Shown here in pieces: positions 1 to 9,531 of a stretch of 64,000 nt of DNA (within the stretch, counting starts at the first letter, position 1; each line of letters begins with the position of its first letter). The notes beneath the pieces are model-generated. The model ran no database searches and was not told where the DNA came from. It saw only the letters and a program-made list of their open reading frames with translations. Source of the DNA: Microcyclospora pomicola (lineage: Eukaryota > Ascomycota > Dothideomycetes > Capnodiales); contig NHNY01000005.1 of assembly GCA_002786065.1 (NCBI GenBank), forward strand, positions 868,001-932,000, written 5' to 3'. The position numbers and the translations under genes are program-made.

Positions 1-597
1 GACGACAATTCCTGTATGTTCCGAGCGCTCTCTTCGGCAGTGCTTGGCTCAGCACTCGATGGTATGACCGAACTCAGATCTGTGGTAGCACAGGTCATCC
101 AAAGCAAGCCTGAGCTCTACACCGAAGGAGTGCTCGAAAAGGAGCCAACGTCCTACTGCCGCTGGATTCAACGTGAGGATAGTTGGGGTGGAGGCATTGA
201 ACTGTCGATATTGAGCGAGCATTTTGATATCGAGATCTGCAGCATCAACGTACAAGACCTACGGATTGACAAATTCAACGAAGGCTGCCGGACTAGGTGC
301 GTTCTGGTGTATTCCGGTATCCACTACGATGTTTGCGCTGTGACGCCTTTCAGTGGAGCTGATCCAGAGTTCGATCGCAAAGTGTTCGACGTGGTACGAA
401 CAGGTGACGAGGAAATGGACGGTGGAGCACTAGAAGCTGCACGCGATTTGTGTAAAGGGCTACAGAGTCAGCATTATTTCACGGATACGCATGGTTTCGA
501 TGTGAAATGCAACACCTGCGGTCAACAAGGCAAAGGTCAGATGTGGGCGGTTGGTCACGCGCGGGGAACTGGACACAGCGACTTTGGCGAAGGATGA
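1..597 (+). CDS. OTU1: OTU-family deubiquitinase OTU1 (YOD1 type), 5' partial
   Basis: This is a cysteine protease that removes ubiquitin chains; yeast Otu1 and human YOD1 work with Cdc48/p97. The reading frame is open from the first base and starts with DDNSCMFRAL, the OTU catalytic motif, so the nucleophile Cys is encoded at 13-15 and the true start lies left of the window (usually after an N-terminal UBX-like domain). The catalytic His is in SGIHYD (codon at 322-324). The C-terminus carries the C2H2-type zinc finger typical of OTU1 (CNTC...HARGTGH), so the 3' end is complete. The ATG at 16 is internal to the active site and is not the start. It converges on APC1 with 169 bp between the stops. 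The family call is secure; the substrate role is known for the family, not seen here. Confidence 0.9.
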   Translation, partial: DDNSCMFRALSSAVLGSALDGMTELRSVVAQVIQSKPELYTEGVLEKEPTSYCRWIQREDSWGGGIELSILSEHFDIEICSINVQDLRIDKFNEGCRTRCVLVYSGIHYDVCAVTPFSGADPEFDRKVFDVVRTGDEEMDGGALEAARDLCKGLQSQHYFTDTHGFDVKCNTCGQQGKGQMWAVGHARGTGHSDFGEG

Positions 598-766
598 TGT
601 AGCCATCTATTCACATTGGCTTGAACGATATGTGATTGATCACCCTTCAACACGTCGTTGGCGTTTGCTTTCAATACTGCTCGTGAGTGTGCAACGAAGT
701 CGGAATCGAACGCTAAGGAATATGCTAGAATAACATCATGATGGCCCGAAGCAACACTATGAAGTG

Positions 767-3700
767 TCAACTCCTTCGCTCCTCGATGCGACGACATCTT
801 TCCTCAACTCTTGCTTTCAGAGCATCAATCACCTCATTACCGATCCATCGCAGCCTCTCATCGCCCTCATCCCTTGCTCGCTCCGCCCAACTGAAAAGCA
901 AGCGAAGGTTCCATAGAGCGTTCTTGTTAGCACTGTTGGCTGCTTTACCGAGCATCACTCTATCGTCGATCACAGTCCTACGTTCATCCGTGTGGATAGC
1001 ACTGTGTTCATCTGATGGTAGCACTAATTCCACGTCTGCTTTGTTGAAGTCACTGAAGGCCGGAAGGTCGAAGATAGTGTGCCACCATTTCGCACTCGCG
1101 GCTTTGGTACGCTGTCCATCATTCAATGCTGCAAGCATCATGCTGAAGGTGGAAGTATGTCCCTCTGCGGCCGGACATCGGCGGACAAAAAGTCGTTGGT
1201 TCTGCTTGAACGCTATGAGGTGGCGAGGATTGGAAGCAAAGTCGAGTGTAATCCGCCAGAATGCTGGATCCGTGGTCTGAATTGTGGCAATCGTAGATAG
1301 CTCAGGGAGAATGCACGGCGCCTGCAGTTCTTTGACATGCCCATCATGTAGCTTAATTGATATCGGCATGGCTAGCGGTCGTCGCGTGTCAACATCTTCG
1401 ATCACGAGACAACGTGCTTCGGCGGCGAACACCCAGAAGTGTCGGAAAGCCTGCAGATGTACTCGGTTATCATGCACGTCAGTGGGAAACAGTGGGTAGA
1501 AGGCGCAAATCAAGGACGCTGTGGCAAGGTCAGAGGTGCCTAACGTGTACGTTCCTCCTCCGAGAAAGAGTACACCAATGCCGAGATGTGCTGCCATATG
1601 CGAGCCATACGGCGTCTCTGCATCGGTGCGGCCATGCAAGCGACGCAGGTAACGGAATGTCTTGAGATCGCCAGTCCCTGCCATGACTGTCGCTGCCGAA
1701 AGTGCGAGCACATCAATACAGCGGCGAATGATGGAACGTGCCAGTTTAGCATCGTAAAAGTAAACTTCGCTACCCTTCACGGCATTGAAGATGTCGAGAA
1801 CTGCCAGTATCTCGTCGCGAGCATGCTCATTGGCACTGCCGGCGTACCTGAGACTGAGTGCCCAGGCAAGACCTGTAGCAATATTGTAAAATGGCACATC
1901 CAAGGTCTTCAAGGTTACGCGGCCAGGCTGTGATGCCATGTCTCGAAATCTGTTCTTGTAGCACAAGGGCAGGTTGTTCTTGATCCACGTTGGCTCTTGT
2001 GAGTTTTGCCCCTCGATGACCTTGATAGAGTCCCAGAGGACGAGATGCTTCGCCATGGCACGCAAGACCAACATATCAGGCCGCACATGATCATATTGAG
2101 CCTCTGTATCTGGAATGTCGAGCTTTCGTGCGATTGCCTTATCTCCAGTCTTCATATATATCAGGACTAGAGCAATGATGGCACCTGCCGTCGCTCTATC
2201 GAACACGTGAACCGCATTTACTGGCCGCGGGCCCACAGCCATGGCAAGCAAACGCTCTGGAAGCTGCAGACCATGAAGACCCCGTAGCATTTTACCCTTC
2301 CCGACATTGATGAAGCCGAGAGCTAGGCCTGCGGCAAGTCTATAAGATTCATCACGAAGCTCATCCGGTCCACCATCCGGGTCATCGACTTCGAGATGCT
2401 CGATTTCTGATACCATTATCTCACTCATGCGACGGTGCTGCGTCTTGAAGTAAAGCAAGCCGATGCCCATGAGGCCTGCTGTTTGCGTGACTGGAGAGAC
2501 GTTAAGCTCTGCAGCACCTGCTGGTAGCATCCGGGTAATATGTACTGAAAGCATCCGCGTAATCAGGCTGTCCATGGTTCCCATGTAGGATGCGGACAAG
2601 CCAAGAAGGAGTCCTACTGAGGTCATGTTGTGCTTCGGTGTCAGATACTTGAAGGATAGCCACTTCGCCAGATTCCGCAGATGCCCATTCAAGCCTAAAG
2701 CCAGGAGAAGACCAGCATAGCGGTTAGTAAGCTCCGTTGGCTTGTTGAAAGCTACCCAGGATGTGTCGATGCCTTTGACATTGCGCGAAATCCTTAAGCC
2801 TGCCGCGACGCCAGCATGGAAGTATGCCCAATTAACCTTTTCTTCCGTGAGTCCGGTGCGCTCAGTGGTCAACGTATGTCCCATAGGCTGCATAAGACAC
2901 GAAGAGTTGAACCCAGGCAGATGATACTTTTCGGTTAGCAAGGGAGACTGACTATCGAAGTGGATCAGCCCGTCTCCTACCGGCAGAGCTATCATCCGAA
3001 GCGTAACGAACTGCATGACCTTTCGCTGTTGTTCGAAGTGTGTGGCATCACTCCAATGTGGTTGCTTCGGACACTCCGCCGTTTGTATGCCATTGAAGTG
3101 CATCAGATTGAAGGCATCGACAAGTCGCCGGTCCTCGCTGAAGATGAGCTGGGACACAGCATGTCTGCCTGCCTCTTTGGTCTTGCCCAGATACGCTTGA
3201 TGCTCTAGAACTCCACAAACTGTGTGTAAATCACGTGGGCTTGCCATGACCGCTGTGTGAGCTGCTGAAAGCGACAGCACAGCCTGCGTACCTCCGAGAT
3301 CTAAGTCTTCACGTCCTATCAACTGATGCAAGGACTTTGACCAAGTTGTTGGTGGTGCACGCTCACACCGGGCAATGGCTTCCTTGAAAGGAATAGCGAA
3401 TGCATCAGACAAGATTTGCAGCATATCTGCTCGCATACCATGCTTCGACATTGCCTCAATCGTCATTTCTGGTCTTGCTGACAATCCTCTTGTAGCGGCA
3501 AGAACATCTGAAAGTGCTTCCATTTGGGGAGCGTCACTTGCGATTGCACTCTGCACTCCCACTATTGCCGTGGGACTTCTTGAAAGTCCAGCAATGTCGG
3601 CTAGGGTAGAATAGTGTTGCCATATGTTTTGCTTCAATACAAGCTCGAGCCATAGAAACACTTCTTTGGGCTCATCTGTGAAGTCTGTTGGTGGCATATA

Positions 3701-6694
3701 CTGTGGTTTTGTCTTCACATACGACCACTGCTCAGAGTTGATGTCGCCTTGCTTAAGGTACGCATTGGACTGGGGACCCCAAGCTCGTAAACCTAGCCAC
3801 TGGCCAAGTTGGGCAATGACCGGATCCAGACACTCAACGGGAGTGTCGTGAAGAGAGAAAGTTGACAACCTAGCCTCCTCGCGTCTGATATGGAGACCAA
3901 GCATCAGTTCCAGAGCAGATTTTGATGAGCTATCTTCCAACGGGGCACTCACCAATGCCGAGCTCAGGAGTTCCTTGGCTATGGTTGCTGCAATGTGAAG
4001 CAGCTGGTCCTCTCCACCCAAATCTTGACCCCTATAGTCCCTAGATTGATTCGGAGGGCTGAAGGACCGCATGGACTGCTGCAAATTGGTACTTGTCCAC
4101 ACTGAACTCAAGCGGCGCCGCCTGATGTGCCACGCAGTATGTCCTGGATGCTGCTTTCTGCTCCCACTCTCTCGTTTGGCACCCGCCAGATTTGTGAGTT
4201 TGAGAGCTGCACGAGCTCTCGGATCTAGAAGATGCAGTCCATATACCAGAACAGTAGCCACGAATGCTACCCATTCAGCACCACAGGATGTCTCAGCAAG
4301 GCTTTCAGGATGCTGAATCAGCCATGCATGTGCAGTACACCACAGTCTTTGTATTGCTGATGCTTGCGTTCCTGGTAGAACGTACTGGCATACTCGAAGC
4401 AAGTCATCCACACGTGAGCTGTACGGTCGAAATTGTATACGTCTTCGATGATGTATGCCGTCACTTGCAACGACATCAAAGCTTCCGCCAAGCCCAGCCT
4501 GCGAGAGAGACATCGGCTCATCTGGTACGTCTAGCGTTCTGTTTCTGCCGATATCTTTGTCGATCGTAATATGTGAAGACAGAATGCCTAGCGGATTATA
4601 TGCTCTGTAGGGCTCGTTCAGAACGAGAGGTAATGGATCGTTATTGTCTGTAGACAAGAGCACTCCACGACCTTCGAGTAACACAGCTGCGACATCTCCA
4701 TCTGACAACCTGACGATATCGGTGCATTGGCCGAGGTTGTACTCTGCAATGACTGTTGGAACAGCCACTTGCGTTGACATGGGCATGTCAAATAAGAGCG
4801 GGCGGTGCTTGACGAGAAGTTGTAAACATGTTAAGTCCTGAGATACTGGATCATGTATGTAAACATTCAGCCTTGTGCCTTTGCTACAAGCTTTTTGCTC
4901 TGTCTGTTTCAGCGTCACGATTCGAGGAAGTGGGTCACGCAGCCCAGCAGCCATTCTTCGAGAGCTCAGGGGCAGAGTATGAAGCTTCTCAACCACCAAC
5001 TCACGCTTGAACACGTCATCAGCACAGCCAAATACGTTATCAGTGCCAATAGCATGGTTTGCAGTTCGCATATGTTTAAGAACTTCGTCAACTTCTTCCT
5101 CGCTGTCCTGGCCCACGACGTCGTCCAATTCCATCGCATCGTCTTCCGGACCCGTACTGCGGGTGTACGCACTGCCAGGAGTGGACGCTCGACTTTTACG
5201 GCTGCTCAGGCTGCGGCGCTCGTTGTGCCCACCAAAGGACGTGTGCCGTCGATTGCTGGTGATTATGAAGCTTGATCCCGTGATGTTCTGAGTACTTCTG
5301 AGTTCTGTATTCATGGAACTGACTCTGCGACTTTCTCTCCTTGGTTGCTGAGATGACAGACGTGCATAGTCGGGGTCTATCTGCGAGGCCATCGCTTCCT
5401 CCTCGTCCTTTCGGCTACGTTGGCGGGGCACAAGTGCTGGCATTTGAGATGTCGCTAGCTCACCGGCAAGTCTCCTTGCTCCAGCCTGAAAGCTTTCGCG
5501 TGCCTGATCACGTTGACGGACTACAGGAGTCGTGGCGCCAGTACCTATACTTGCACTCAGGAATGAACTTCTGCGTCGAAGCTTCGCTGCTTTATTGGCA
5601 AGGCGTTGCTTCATCAATGAATCCAGGGACCGGTCTTGAATGTACCATGCATGCCACACTGTCAGTACTTGTAAGTCCTTGTTCAGAGTGATCAACAACA
5701 TCAGTGAACCTTGCGTTGGCCTTTGCCGGCTATGTATCTCGTCCACTGGAGACGCATACACAACTCGCTCTCCAGCCGGCACAGGCTCGAACTCAGCGTG
5801 ACTTGCGAGCACTCCTTTGCTGGACATACGAGGGTTGTGATTTTGGACGGTAAGAGAGATGACCCCAAGATCCGAGAAAGGGTCTGTAAGAGAGTAAAGT
5901 AATAGATCATCAGATGCATCTACCTCAGAAGTCGATTGCACAATGCCTTTGTACAGGGCTTCCAGCTGTGCGTTGATGCCTCCTAAAGGGCTGGAATTGG
6001 ACGGCTGTGTGTTTGGGTGGCTCTTGGAGATGGTGGGCGAGTATATATATGACGAGCTTGGCCGAGGCTGTGACGAGAAAAATGAATTTGGTGGTGCTAC
6101 CGGAAGTTGAGGCGTCGTGGGAATAGGCATGGGTGTTGGAGCCTTCCGCTGAAAAATAACGCCCTTAAGTGTTGGGTAGACTGCAGCGACTTCGAAGGGG
6201 AGATCAACGATGTGCCACGAGCCATTGATAAAATAGATATGTGCCTTCGTTTTCAAGAGGACAACCAGAGCACGTTCCTCGATCACGTTTGTGCTCGCTT
6301 CCGCCGTATGTGGCAATGCTGGCTTCTGACTCTGGCCCACAGTCCACGTCGATTTTCTCCGGGCAGGTCTATCAGGGTTTGCGGACTCATCCTTAGATCG
6401 CAACTCGGAATTGAAATGTCTGGAGGGGACAGAAAAGCTGGTAAGAACTGCGTCGGCCACGTCTTCTCCTTCCAGATGGAAGCGGTAGATGTTGCGAATG
6501 AAGCTACCCTGAGACCAGGCCACGGCAGTCTTGGTAATGAGAATCTCTTCGTCCAATTCTTCAATCCCGTCATTCTGGATGTAAGTCTTCCACGCATAAA
6601 GATCTCGTCTTGGATCAAGTGGCAAGATGCCCTCGCGAATGAAGTAGGGGAGTGATACTGGCGTATGAACGCCCAGCGACTCTACCCGTGCCAT
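767..6694 (-). CDS. apc1: Anaphase-promoting complex subunit 1 (APC1/BimE)
   Basis: This is the largest scaffold subunit of the APC/C ubiquitin ligase, which triggers anaphase and mitotic exit by marking securin and cyclin B for destruction. The protein of 1975 residues is close to Aspergillus BimE in size. The N-terminus (SLGVHTPVSLPYFIREG, then LYAWKTY) matches fungal APC1, and is followed by a beta-propeller-like half with a long Ser/Arg-rich insert around residues 370-540. The C-terminal half holds proteasome/cyclosome (PC) repeats such as GLLLGLSASYMGT, TAGLMGIGLLYF and AAGLALGFINVGKG (roughly residues 1290-1450) and further ones to about 1700. The gene is one uninterrupted exon of 5.9 kb, which is unusual beside its intron-bearing neighbours. 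It starts divergently from the Nup37-like gene, 330 bp away. Confidence 0.93.
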   Translation of the reverse strand: MARVESLGVHTPVSLPYFIREGILPLDPRRDLYAWKTYIQNDGIEELDEEILITKTAVAWSQGSFIRNIYRFHLEGEDVADAVLTSFSVPSRHFNSELRSKDESANPDRPARRKSTWTVGQSQKPALPHTAEASTNVIEERALVVLLKTKAHIYFINGSWHIVDLPFEVAAVYPTLKGVIFQRKAPTPMPIPTTPQLPVAPPNSFFSSQPRPSSSYIYSPTISKSHPNTQPSNSSPLGGINAQLEALYKGIVQSTSEVDASDDLLLYSLTDPFSDLGVISLTVQNHNPRMSSKGVLASHAEFEPVPAGERVVYASPVDEIHSRQRPTQGSLMLLITLNKDLQVLTVWHAWYIQDRSLDSLMKQRLANKAAKLRRRSSFLSASIGTGATTPVVRQRDQARESFQAGARRLAGELATSQMPALVPRQRSRKDEEEAMASQIDPDYARLSSQQPRRESRRVSSMNTELRSTQNITGSSFIITSNRRHTSFGGHNERRSLSSRKSRASTPGSAYTRSTGPEDDAMELDDVVGQDSEEEVDEVLKHMRTANHAIGTDNVFGCADDVFKRELVVEKLHTLPLSSRRMAAGLRDPLPRIVTLKQTEQKACSKGTRLNVYIHDPVSQDLTCLQLLVKHRPLLFDMPMSTQVAVPTVIAEYNLGQCTDIVRLSDGDVAAVLLEGRGVLLSTDNNDPLPLVLNEPYRAYNPLGILSSHITIDKDIGRNRTLDVPDEPMSLSQAGLGGSFDVVASDGIHHRRRIQFRPYSSRVDDLLRVCQYVLPGTQASAIQRLWCTAHAWLIQHPESLAETSCGAEWVAFVATVLVYGLHLLDPRARAALKLTNLAGAKRESGSRKQHPGHTAWHIRRRRLSSVWTSTNLQQSMRSFSPPNQSRDYRGQDLGGEDQLLHIAATIAKELLSSALVSAPLEDSSSKSALELMLGLHIRREEARLSTFSLHDTPVECLDPVIAQLGQWLGLRAWGPQSNAYLKQGDINSEQWSYVKTKPQYMPPTDFTDEPKEVFLWLELVLKQNIWQHYSTLADIAGLSRSPTAIVGVQSAIASDAPQMEALSDVLAATRGLSARPEMTIEAMSKHGMRADMLQILSDAFAIPFKEAIARCERAPPTTWSKSLHQLIGREDLDLGGTQAVLSLSAAHTAVMASPRDLHTVCGVLEHQAYLGKTKEAGRHAVSQLIFSEDRRLVDAFNLMHFNGIQTAECPKQPHWSDATHFEQQRKVMQFVTLRMIALPVGDGLIHFDSQSPLLTEKYHLPGFNSSCLMQPMGHTLTTERTGLTEEKVNWAYFHAGVAAGLRISRNVKGIDTSWVAFNKPTELTNRYAGLLLALGLNGHLRNLAKWLSFKYLTPKHNMTSVGLLLGLSASYMGTMDSLITRMLSVHITRMLPAGAAELNVSPVTQTAGLMGIGLLYFKTQHRRMSEIMVSEIEHLEVDDPDGGPDELRDESYRLAAGLALGFINVGKGKMLRGLHGLQLPERLLAMAVGPRPVNAVHVFDRATAGAIIALVLIYMKTGDKAIARKLDIPDTEAQYDHVRPDMLVLRAMAKHLVLWDSIKVIEGQNSQEPTWIKNNLPLCYKNRFRDMASQPGRVTLKTLDVPFYNIATGLAWALSLRYAGSANEHARDEILAVLDIFNAVKGSEVYFYDAKLARSIIRRCIDVLALSAATVMAGTGDLKTFRYLRRLHGRTDAETPYGSHMAAHLGIGVLFLGGGTYTLGTSDLATASLICAFYPLFPTDVHDNRVHLQAFRHFWVFAAEARCLVIEDVDTRRPLAMPISIKLHDGHVKELQAPCILPELSTIATIQTTDPAFWRITLDFASNPRHLIAFKQNQRLFVRRCPAAEGHTSTFSMMLAALNDGQRTKAASAKWWHTIFDLPAFSDFNKADVELVLPSDEHSAIHTDERRTVIDDRVMLGKAANSANKNALWNLRLLFSWAERARDEGDERLRWIGNEVIDALKARVEERCRRIEERRS

Positions 6695-7024
6695 TATTTG
6701 CTATGCTGGGATTCATAACCCCAAGCATTTTCATGGAAGGCGATTTTCTTGCATTCGCTTCATCAGAGTTTCTTAAACGTATTGTCACGATCAGCGCACT
6801 GTGTGCCTCGCAATCGTGCGAATGTGCTGAGGTGAGGTCTTGTGGTGGGGCGAGCGAATCGCCAACGCGTTTAGACGTGGAAACAGAAGTCGCGTTTGGC
6901 AAACACCGGCACGTCACTCTCAACTTTGCAGTTCATGTTTTGTACATCATAACACAATCGAGACCACCACCACTATCCTTGCTTATGACCTGAGTGCATC
7001 AGCTTCCGGCCAACAGGACCGAAC
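6695..7024. promoter_or_regulatory. Shared divergent promoter region, APC1 / Nup37-like gene
   Basis: These 330 bp separate the two start codons and must hold both promoters and 5' leaders. I see no clear TATA box and no extra coding sequence. A short AC/CT-rich run just before 6980 lies on the Nup37-like side. The regulatory role is inferred from position only. Confidence 0.5.
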
Positions 7025-8856
7025 ATGGACATTCCGCGGGTAACAAAACGAGAGAAGAAGCTCTATCTCACGTAAGTACCTCTCCGGCCGCTTCGGTGCT
7101 ACAGGACTGATATATCACCTTTAGATACGAGCTCGGTCATCGAGTCAACTGCATAGCAGTATGTCCTACACTCCACCCCAATGGCTCTTCACTGTTGGTA
7201 TACGGGCACCACCGTGGTCTTCGAATGTTATGGAGAGGAGGCAAGCGACCAAAAGAGCCGGTAGAGCTGCAACACAATAATGCGTATGCACAAGATCTGG
7301 TCGCTGTTGATGTCGAAAGCGAAAGAGTAGATCCTGGAGAGACCGAATACGAAGTAGAGGAAGACGAGCTCGATCCTGATTGCCCATACCCGAGAATCAT
7401 CCAGGATAAAGACATCGATTTGGGCGCTGAAGTGATCGAGCTGGCTATTCCCTCACTACCTCCGTTCCCACTTGCACCTCGAATATTGAGAAACCACGCC
7501 TTGGTGCTCGTCACGTTCGCAAATGGCGGTAGCTCAATAGCATTGCTACCACTCCTCCCTCCTCCCACGGCAAGCAAGGAGAACTTCACACCCACAGTGA
7601 TACCTTTGAACATTGATACACATCCTGTACGACGACTCACCACTGCCAAGATCTTCGGAGTAGATCTTGCGGAATCTGCGCAAGTCCGCAAGCGCGAAGA
7701 CAGCGAATACGTATATGGCACCTTACTTGTGGCCACTGCTACAGATCACCTTCAATTGCGGAAGTTTGACGTCCTTGAGACAAGGCTTGATGCAGCTCAA
7801 GATGCTGAAATTGGTACATGGTCAATACCAACTTCAGCCAGAGGGCTGGACTTTCATCCATCCCCAGAATCGTCAACTCTTCTCGTAACCGACCAATCAG
7901 GCGTATTACGAATATTCGATCCTCTAGCCACAACATTCCTCCAGCGGAGACCATCGTCGCAGGATTCTCAAAGAGCCAATGCTGGCCTTTCGTCGTCCGA
8001 AGCTGGTCTTGGTAGGTGGATCGTAGCTTTCTACGCTCCTTATGTTACTACAACGACTGCTCCGATCCGACGGAAACAGATACTTGCTGCACGATGGGCT
8101 CTCCATGGACGTGTGATCTTGGCGCTGCTCGAAGATGGTGAGTGGGGTATGTGGGATGTGACAGGTTCTGTTCAAGATGGTAAGGATTTTGGACAATTTG
8201 TTCTGCATGGACATTTGGGGCCGGCCACATCTTCCGAATCGAGTTCCTCACTTAACAAAGCAGTCGGCAAGCTCGCGCCAATGACACCGAACACGCGGAA
8301 GACTAAGGCAGCTAATCTGTTTACCGGCCCTCCCAAACCGGCTGGGATGGCACCGCACGGGGGTATTTCTGTCGCTACCAGCGTTAACCGCGGATCCCAG
8401 CTTGACGAAAGTGTCTTGTTATGGCATAACAGCGAGGTGTACGCAATTCAAAGCTTATTGACGTTCTGGCAGCGAGGCACCACCGGCGACGGCGCTGGCC
8501 TGGGGTCGCTACATCCGCCGGGCCTAATACACATCAACGACATCACACTCGCCAAAGCCCGTATCACATCACTTGCGCAGCTTGCAGTGAAGGCAAACAA
8601 CGCAAATTTCGGCCGAATGAACACTCAACGCGATTTTGTGCTCTGCAATGAGCACCAAATCATCATCTCTCAAAGTCTTGTTCCGATCAGCAGTGCTCGC
8701 ATGCTGTTTCAGCAGCCGATCTCACCTTCTGGACCCAGAAATAGCGACATCAGAATGCTAGAAAGTGGCGATCTAGACATTGGAGGCATGGACCGCTTGC
8801 TAGATAGCATGGCGAATGCGGAACCCAGAGCACGCAAAGTTGGTTTCGTTGAATGA
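7025..8856 (+). CDS. Nup37-like WD40 nucleoporin (probable)
   Basis: This is probably a nuclear-pore Y-complex beta-propeller protein. There are two exons, 7025-7071 and 7125-8856, with an intron (GTAAGT...TTTAG) of 53 nt; they join in frame to give MDIPRVTKREKKLYLT followed by YELGHRVNCIAV, total 592 residues. The N-terminal pattern (basic start, then YGHHRGLRMLWRGGKR) is the layout I associate with fungal Nup37. Further repeats with WD-like strands (RGLDFHPSPESSTLLVTD, ILAARWALHGRVILAL, WGMWDVTG) support a degenerate propeller. An acidic stretch at about residues 90-120 and the C-terminal part look disordered. Family assignment is from remembered resemblance; another WD40 scaffold protein is possible. 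Confidence 0.6.
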
Positions 8857-9531
8857 ATAAAAGCTGCAGAATCCCTCATCGATGTCGCCCTGACCATTTG
8901 TGTCATGTCATCCCCCACATGACCCTCTGTGTCACGCGCTGCAAAGGTAATGATACAACCTCGATCTCATCCCCCTGTATCAAATCTTGCGCGTGGGTTC
9001 TCTCTTGCTTACTTGCATGTTGAATCATTACCTTCTTGACTTCCCGACAGGAAACACCTTTACTTCATCCTCCCTTCCCCACCATGCTTACTTAACTCCT
9101 CCCATGCCCTTGCCCAGCAGCACTATCACTCGCGTATTCAGGTGGAGCGTCTCTTCTCGAGGTTCATGAGATTTGCTCAGTATTACACGCGACAGATTGA
9201 CGGTGAGCCCCATCTCTTCTGGCGACCAGGTCCGCAAGGACGTCGTTGTCGATGAGAACCCCTATCTACTCGACTACGGTGAGGTAGACTATGGGGAGAG
9301 GGTTTGGCGGTGCGATGGACATTTGTCAACCTACTGCGTCACACGCTACGTGCGCTACTCATCCCCTGCTTCAGGTGACGTGAGAACGCAGTGGAAGACA
9401 AGTGGAAGACAAGTGGTGATCGCTACATACATATTTGCACGCGAAGGGTGCAGAAATCAACATTTCTGACATCAATATACAGTATGTGCTGCTTCACTGA
9501 TACATTATTTTTGCATGTTGATCGACATGTC
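8857..9531. other. Intergenic, convergent 3' ends
   Basis: This 675-bp gap lies between the stops of the Nup37-like gene and the GTPase gene and should contain both terminators. I see no credible gene. An 11-bp unit (gtggaagacaa) is repeated twice in tandem at 9391-9412. Confidence 0.6.

Noticed and set aside
738-1280. 180-codon plus-strand frame inside APC1
   Set aside because: It is antisense to the conserved APC1 C-terminus, has no domain, and starts within the APC1 3' region; it is a shadow of APC1 codon bias.
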